Source of the DNA: Haematobia irritans
Taxonomy: Eukaryota > Arthropoda > Insecta > Diptera > Muscidae
Length of the DNA: 64,000 bases
Reading direction: 5' to 3'
Assembly: GCF_050003625.1 (NCBI RefSeq)
Contig: NC_134398.1
Coordinates: forward strand, 112,258,145-112,322,144
Shown: positions 55,848 through 64,000 of the stretch, in pieces
Position numbering within the stretch: position 1 is the first letter of the stretch
How the letters are laid out: every line of letters begins with the position of its first letter
Notes under the pieces: model-generated
The model's database searches: none
What the model was told of the DNA's origin: nothing
Seen by the model: only the letters and a program-made list of their open reading frames with translations
Translations under genes and position numbers: made by a program

Positions 55848-57440
55848 TAGATAGGGTCACGAAAAAAAGTTGATGCGGTCACCCCCCAGTTTTGTAGCAT
55901 ACACGAAGACAATTTCAGAACACCAAAACTTTTTTTCTTTCGTGCACCCTATGACCCCCCGAAATACAATTTATTGTGCTGTGTCGTCATTTGAAGTCCA
56001 ATCGAAAAGAAACGCATATCGTTGTTCGTGGTTGATCAGGGGCTATATTTCGTGCATTGGTCATTTTTGACTCCAACGTCTAATTTGATTTTTAATTTTT
56101 TTTATTTCGCTTCGTATACCACTATGATGCCCATTTCTTACAACCATTATAAAGATCTTAACAAAATATGAAACTTTTGCTTTTGAAGTATTTAATTATA
56201 TTCATAAACAAAAAAGTTACAGAGATTTTAAAAAGTCAATAGGTCACCCTACACAACACTAAATAGTTTTTGCTGTGTTGTCATGATGTCCGATCGAAAC
56301 CACATGCACATCGTTATTCATATCTACGAAATTGATTTATAAGGCATTTAGAACACAAAACCTGTTTATCTGTAAATTTCTAACGGTACCTTTGTATACA
56401 TACTCGTTGTTTGCACTACGGCATTTTCTGCGTTATGCAAAGTGCATGTGTTTTTGCTAGAACAACTTGAGAGCCTACTGTTTTAAAATTCTAACAATCA
56501 CTTTCGCTACATGATTTTTTAAGTCTGTCCATATTTTTGTGAGAGAAGGATGTTGATAGTATTTGAAAAAAGTGAAAACAAAATGAAATTCGAAGCTCGG
56601 GATATCGACAAAATTAAATTACCAACAAATCATCAAGTTATTGAATTCCTTTTATATTTAAAGAAAGCAGGCACCGCAAGTGTTAAAAAAAAATAAAAAG
56701 CTTACATGTTATATAAAAGTTGCAATAAACGTGGTAACAGAATTGTGGAAAATTACGAAAATTCCAACTTATAAAACCTTAAACCTTATAAATAAACGTG
56801 ATGAAAACAGTAGGCTCTCAAATTATTCTAGCAAAAACACATGTACTTTGCATAACGCAGAAAATGCCGTAGTGCAAACAACGAGTATGTATACAAAGGC
56901 ACCGTTAGAAATTTACAGGTTTTGTGTTCTAAATGCCTTATAAATCAATTTCGTAGATATGAATAACGATGTGCATGTGGTTTCGATCGGACATCATGAC
57001 AACACAGCAAAAACTATTTAGTGTTGTGTAGGGTGACCTATTGACTTTTTAAAATCTCTGTAACTTTTTTGTTTATGAATATAATTAAATACTTCAAAAG
57101 CAAAAGTTTCATATTTTGTTAAGATCTGTATAATGGTTATTAGAAATGGGCGCCATAGGGGTATACGAAGCGAAATAAAAAAATTAAAAATCAAATTTGA
57201 CGTTGGAGTCAAAAATGACCAATGCACGAAATATAGCCCCTGATCAACCACGAACAACGATATGCGTTTCTTTTCGATCGGACTTCAAATGACGACATAG
57301 CACAATAAATTGTATTTCGGGGGGTCGTAGGGTGCACGGAAAAAAAGTTTTGGTGTTCTGAAATTGTCTTCGAATATGCTACAAAACTGGGGGGTGACCG
57401 CATCAACTTTTTTTTTTCCTTTAGGCCGTGACACTATCTA
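55848..57440. mobile_element. Foldback DNA transposon with ~633-bp terminal inverted repeats
   Basis: The arms 55848-56480 and 56808-57440 are near-identical reverse complements and begin TAGATAG(G/T)GTCACG. The 327-bp core has no open frame of note. The 8-bp direct repeat GTGTGCAT flanks it (55840-55847, 57441-57448). An 8-bp duplication fits hAT or P superfamilies. Frames within the arms (for example 55870-56070 and 57209-57406) are mirror images of each other and are not genes. Confidence 0.88.
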
Positions 57441-57955
57441 GTGTGCATGTCGCTTTCTCTAACTTTTATTTGGTGAAACATTTCTTCTATATCTCCGCAA
57501 ACTGCAACTTTACCCACTCGGAAATTTAGCAACACATTTACAAGGGGTTTTAATAGATCAGGTCCGCTGTGCATATAGTCATTGAAACAACCGCCATTAC
57601 TTTTGGCAGCGGCATCCCAGACCATTCTTATTTTTCCCGGCTTGTTTGGGTTTTTAATTAAAAATATTGGTAAGTACCACACTCGTTCAGTCGATTTATT
57701 TATATCCTCAGCATTCAGTTTCTTTGCGTAGCCTTTTGCAAGTAAAGTATCAATTTGACTTTGTAGCACAATTTTCAAATTTGGATCTTTTGAAAACTTT
57801 TTGTTCAAACACATGAAGCGCTTATATACATTATCATAACTTTCCACCAGTTTACTCACATGATTTTTCCACAACAAACCCACCTCATAATGGCCGTCCA
57901 CTTTTCGACACGTAGTCCTCAGCGTCTCGATGGATTTTGAATCTTCAGTTGACAC
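57434..57955 (-). pseudogene. BEL/Pao RT, N-terminal part
   Basis: A 173-codon frame with YEVGLLWKNH, AKGYAKKLNAEDINKS, VWYLPIFLIKNPNKPGKIRM (RT start), VWDAAAKSNGGCFND and GDIEEMFHQIKVRESDMH. It ends where the foldback element begins. Reading continues in frame with the piece at 55468-55847 once the inserted element and one duplication are ignored. Confidence 0.88.
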
Positions 57956-58063
57956 TAACGACTTACTAGCAGGTTCTTCTAAATTAAATTGTTCTTTGAC
58001 CAGTTTATGTAGTTCATTATAATTATTTTCACATTCGCAGGTGTGTATGTTTAACCAAGTTGT

Positions 58064-58828
58064 CTATTGCCCGTTACCATGAAGGCCTTGGATTGTACAT
58101 CCTAATCTTGTTTTTGTCGCTATTGCTTGATTCCACAAACCTTCTCTTATTTTCAGCGGAACTGCAATTTTCCAGTTGTCTGCACCTATCAATATTGTTG
58201 GTTTAAACCTTTTATACGATTTGATATGCACTCCTGCTAGATCGGGATATTTCGCAATCAAATCGTCCATATCAAGCGATTGCGTCGGAGGATCTAAATT
58301 TTCCACTGTATGGACACCATTAAGCATATATTTTGATCCATTTTCTGGGTTCAAAATGTTTATAGATGCTTGAACTGAAGATTCGTCTACACGCGAAGTG
58401 TTGCCAGTCCATTTTAGGCAAAGTGGTTTGTTGACACCATTTGCATCGAGCGAGTCGAATATGTCCTGTTCAATTAGAGTAACTGACGAACCTTCATCGA
58501 GGAAGGCGAATGTATCGATGTAACCACCTTGCCTTTGAAGCCGTATAGGCATAATTCTAAACAAGGCCTGTTGATCATTTTTACAAGAATGTGAGTTTAT
58601 TGATCCACTACTTATATTTTCGTGTTGTTGTCTCGAAGACGATGCTGCCTCAACGTTGAAATTTTTTTGAAGCAAACGATGATGCTTTGCATGACAACCA
58701 TCAATTCCGTATTCGGTGTTCATAAAACACTTTCTTTTATGCTTATTTAAACATTGACGGCATAATTTATTTTCTTTCATAAACTTCCGCTTATCGTCCA
58801 AATTCAATTCCTTGAACTGGTTGCACAT
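58064..58828 (-). pseudogene. BEL/Pao zinc knuckle and aspartic protease
   Basis: A 254-codon frame with LCRQCLNKHKRKCF and GCHAKHHRLL, the nucleic-acid-binding region, then RIMPIRLQRQGGYIDTFAFL and DEGSSVTLIE, the protease site of BEL/Pao (D-E-G/S-S form), then ILIGADNWKIAVPLKIREG. A short frame break near 58064 precedes RT. Confidence 0.85.
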
Positions 58829-59198
58829 TGAAATTTTATGTTAACCTTTTTCACAATATAGACAATTTGTATTTCTTTGAGGACTTTCTTGTGTATGAGT
58901 GTTAATCGGATGAGTAACATTGGGACAGTTGACACCACTGTGCTAGCGGCATCTGCAATTTGAAAAATCCAATCACTAAATGTTTTTAAAATTGGAGTTT
59001 CATCACTTTTAGGAAACATAGCCCAATTTAATTTGTACTGGCTAGAAAGCTTATCTACCAGCTCTTTTATCAACATAGGGTTGTTCATAGGAGCCTCCAT
59101 TTTACAAGCTTCCATGGTGGAGTATATATTTTTTACACACAATGCATATTCGATCATGGACTCAAGTTTTTCTTTGGGCGGTGGAAAACGTCTGGCTT
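58804..59198 (-). pseudogene. BEL/Pao Gag, C-terminal segment
   Basis: ARRFPPPKEKLESMIEYALC and LIKELVDKLSSQYKLNWAM are typical of the Gag-like region before the zinc knuckle in Pao elements. The N-terminal side continues beyond the Jockey insertion at 61053-61233. Confidence 0.8.
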
Positions 59199-61052
59199 CT
59201 TTGAACGACGAACAAATTGAGAAGGAAATTCTCAATCTTGGCCCAACTAAGTCAAGTGACTATTCTTTGTGGAAAATTACTAAAAAACTAAATCTGAACG
59301 ATAAAACCATTTATCCATTTCGGAAGAGTGACAGTACATGGACAAAAACCAATACTGAAAAAGTAGAAACATTCGCTGACCATTTGTACAATGTATTCAC
59401 TCCCAACAGTTGCGAAGAAACTCCAGAATATATTCAAACTTTTTTAGATCAAACTCTTCAACTCGATTTGCCAATTAAAAAATTCACTAAAAGCGAAATT
59501 ACACAAGCTATAAAATCTCTAAAACTTGGTAAAGCTCAGGGTTATGACTTAATAACCCCAAAGGTTCTGAAGGAGCTTCCAAAAGAAGGTATTGATTGTA
59601 TCACATTTATATTTAACGCCTGTCTAGTCTACAACTTTATTCCTCCGCAATGGAAAGTTGCACAAATTTCTATGATTCAAAAACCTGGCAAGCCATTTGA
59701 CCAAGTGAATTCTTATCGACCAATCAGTTTACTGCCTGTATTATCTAAACTTCTGGAGTCTCTTTTCCTTAAAAGATTAATGCCAATAATTGAAAAAAAT
59801 AAAATTATACCAAATCACCAGTTTGGATTCAGGAAGAATCACGGAACAATCGAACAAGTACATCGTTTGTTGGAAACAATAAATCTAGCTTTTGAATCGA
59901 GACAATACTGTACATCTGCGTTTCTAGATATTTCACAGGCATTTGATAAAGTATGGCATGATGGCCTACTATACAAAGTCAAATCGCTTGTTCCAATAAA
60001 CTATTATTCGTCTATCAAATCATATATTCAAAACCGATTATTCTATGTACAAGAGAATGATGAGATGAGTACACTGAGATCTATTAGGGCGGACGTTCCC
60101 CAGGGGGAGCGTTATGGGTCCTATTTTATATGTACTATTTACATCAGATCTGCCTGAATCAGAATCTACTGTCATTGGAACTTTTGCGGATGATACCGCA
60201 GTACTGGTAGTAGACATCAATGCGGAAAATGCGAGTAATTTACCACAGAATAATTTTAAATACTTTAAGTATATGGCTAAAAAACTGGCGAATAAAAGCG
60301 AATGAGTCGAAATCTACCCATGTCACATTTACATTAAATCATTCAACTTGTCCACTTGTGAAAATGAATCAAATAGATATTCCACAAAAGAAAGAAGTCA
60401 AATATCTTGGATTGTACTTAGATAGCAAACTGAAATGGGGAACCCATATCAAAACGAAACGAAAAGCACTTGATATTCAAGCCAATAAAATGAACTTTCT
60501 AATTGGTCCCAATTCGAAACTCTCTTTGGAAAATAAAATAATGATATATAAATGTATAATAAAACCTATCTGGACATATGGTATCCAGCCATGGGGCACA
60601 GCTTCCAATACAACTATCAAGATACTGCAACAATTTCAATCTAAAATACTAAGAAAAATAGCTGCTGCTCCTTACTACATAACAAATAAACAAATACAAG
60701 AAGAACTGAATATGAAATCTGTTAAAGAAGAAATAATATCGCAACTTCAAAGTTACAAAATAAGAACACAAAATCATCCAAACCCATTAGCAACAAATTT
60801 AATGGCAATGTGGAAACTTTCACTAGACTAAATAGAAAAGCTCCGCAAGATTTACTATTGTAATCATTAAAAAACCTTAAACATGAAGATTGAGGAAAAC
60901 AAATATTGAAAATATAATAAATTTAATTAAATATATTTAATATAAAATGGGCTCACCACTGGGTGGGTACCATTAGCATAACTGTATTAATAATCAATTA
61001 AATAATGAAAATATCGCTAATAAGATAGAATGCATTAATAAAGAGATAAAAA
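59199..61052 (+). mobile_element. Jockey-clade LINE 2, 5'-truncated
   Basis: Plus-strand insertion in BEL/Pao Gag, flanked by a 33-34-bp direct repeat (59165-59198 and 61053-61085) with one T indel. It starts just upstream of the RT domain, so the endonuclease and ORF1 are missing. The 3' UTR follows the stop at 60831. Similar to, but clearly diverged from, the Jockey LINE at 24329-28450. Confidence 0.9.
59203..60831 (+). pseudogene. Jockey-type reverse transcriptase (three frames)
   Basis: The first frame (to 60157) has SMIQKPGKPFDQVNSYRPIS, HQFGFRKNHGTIEQVHR and FLDISQAFDKVWHDGLL. It loses frame at a G run near 60102 (one G too many) inside VPQG. The second frame, 60114-60305, has the catalytic FADD. 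A further shift near 60245 leads to the third, 60220-60831, with KYLGLYLDSKLKWGTHIK, IIKPIWTYGIQPWGTAS and the C-terminus. Catalytic residues are present but the protein is broken. Confidence 0.88.
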
Positions 61053-61290
61053 AGTTTTTCTTGGGCGGTGGAAAACGTCTGGCTTTTTCAATAACCCTTT
61101 CCAGAATATGCTCTGGTCGTCCATAACACATTCTTAAAGTCTGGATGATCTTGGGCACCATTGTAGGTAACATAAGCTTACTCTTTACCATTTCCTTGGC
61201 CCTACCTTTTAAACAGGCTTGAAGTCGTATCAAATTCTCTGCAGGCAGTTGTGATGGGGTTGGGGTTACAGTAAAAACTAAACTCCCCCG
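61053..61290 (-). pseudogene. BEL/Pao Gag, N-terminal remnant
   Basis: The frame reads TPSQLPAENLIRLQACLKGR, then YGRPEHILERVIEKARRF, the DUF1759-type Gag of Pao elements. Upstream homology stops near 61290. Confidence 0.75.
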
Positions 61291-63339
<2,049 letters not shown>

Positions 63340-64000
63340 GGTCAATTCTGCAAAATTCTTCAAAATTAATGAAATCGTGTTTAAAAAGCAAAAAAGCGTT
63401 CAAAAATAAAAGATGTTTTTCAACACTTTATTTTAAACTCGTTTTTATTTGATATAAGAATAATTTTTACTTGAAGTCGAATCTGAATTTGGAAATTTAA
63501 GTTGTCGTTAGCACGTTTTTGAAGGACTTTGATAGCTCATGAAGAAAAATCTGAAACAACGAATCTATTCAAATATGACTCGGAATCAAAATCATTACTC
63601 TAAAGACAAAATATTTGGAACCGAGCATGTTTTTTTGGTGTATGCAAGAAAAATGAATTAAATAAAGTTTTGAATGTGGTATTATTTTTTAACATCAAAA
63701 GAGACAATGAAAAACATCGTATTGATATGATCAAAACACTATTATACGCGCGATAAAAACAAATCTGCAGATTGTAAGTGGAATGGAATTACATTGACGA
63801 AAATTGGACAACAATAGGGTTATTTGCGTAATTTCCCAATAAAAGCCATGGGTAATTCAACGGTTTTAAGTCAATTAAAACGGAACATACTGATATTTTC
63901 AAATACACTTCTATGTTACATTGTGCGATATGCACATTGGATTTGTTTATGATTAAAATTTATCGAATACGTAAACGGAGCTAATATGAATTAGATGGTT
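63340..64000. other. A/T-rich right edge, partly similar to 18855-19010
   Basis: AAGGTCAATTCTGC, TTCAAAATTAATGAAATCGT and TTTTTACTTGAA track a stretch of repeat copy A (AAGGTCAACTTGG onward). It may be another fragment of that family. Nothing else was recognised. Confidence 0.4.

Noticed and set aside
55870..57406. 66-, 65-, 79- and 87-codon frames in the foldback arms and core
   Set aside because: Two of them are near-identical mirror copies created by the inverted arms, and none has a recognisable domain.

Overview
The window looks like a piece of euchromatin-poor, transposon-packed nuclear DNA from a muscoid (calyptrate) fly of the Musca/Stomoxys/Haematobia kind. The evidence is the very high A+T content, mini-me/DINE-1 elements with their GTCY-rich and TA-rich cores, a tRNA-derived SINE and an RNase H-bearing LINE that both end in TTAGGT repeats, and typical dipteran Jockey, CsRn1-type gypsy, copia, BEL/Pao, Tc1/mariner DD37E, hAT and piggyBac relatives. 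The species assignment is inference. I found no convincing host protein gene and no canonical rRNA, tRNA, CRISPR or bacterial feature.

Layout. 1-1.6 kb: unassigned sequence, a (TA)n tract and a repeat fragment. 1.6-15.6 kb: a block built almost entirely of a degenerate ~30-bp A/T-rich repeat plus five direct or mirrored copies of a unit carrying a tRNA-like Pol III sequence; two mini-me/DINE-1 elements (8943-10279, 10336-12187) sit inside a local tandem duplication. 16-20.5 kb: a 215-bp (TA)n tract, AATTAA-palindrome DNA and copy A of a noncoding repeat with two divergent tRNA-like sequences, containing a clean hAT-type MITE (19534-20134). 20.66-35.9 kb: a LOA/I-like LINE with internal deletion, a Jockey LINE, a Ty3/gypsy element of the CsRn1 type inserted at the tail of a second LOA-like LINE, and a third LINE fragment. 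35.9-37.65 kb and 40.7-46.5 kb: copies B and C of the tRNA-pair repeat, copy C split by a copia element which itself holds a DD37E mariner. 47.16-48.79 kb: a decayed piggyBac relative containing an old CGTGA-rich element. 49.3-50.15 kb: a MITE. 52.28-52.62 kb: a complete tRNA-derived SINE. 54.1-61.3 kb: a BEL/Pao retrotransposon broken by a 1.6-kb foldback element in pol, by a Jockey LINE in gag, and ended by a 409-bp palindrome containing (TA)n. 61.3-64 kb: degenerate repeats, a 210-bp (TA)n tract and an internally deleted LOA-like LINE.

How the parts work together. All protein-coding remnants are transposon genes and all carry at least one inactivating lesion, so the window is a record of nested insertions rather than a working locus. 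Several insertions show clean target-site duplications and can be ordered in time. The most informative relationship is that the SINE at 52.3 kb ends in the same ~75-bp 3' tail as the LOA-like LINE, which is what a SINE/LINE partnership would leave. The least explained material is the family of noncoding repeats that carry divergent pairs of tRNA-like Pol III promoters (copies at 17.2-20.5, 35.9-37.65 and 40.7-46.5 kb) and the mirrored tRNA-bearing units at 1.6-15.6 kb.
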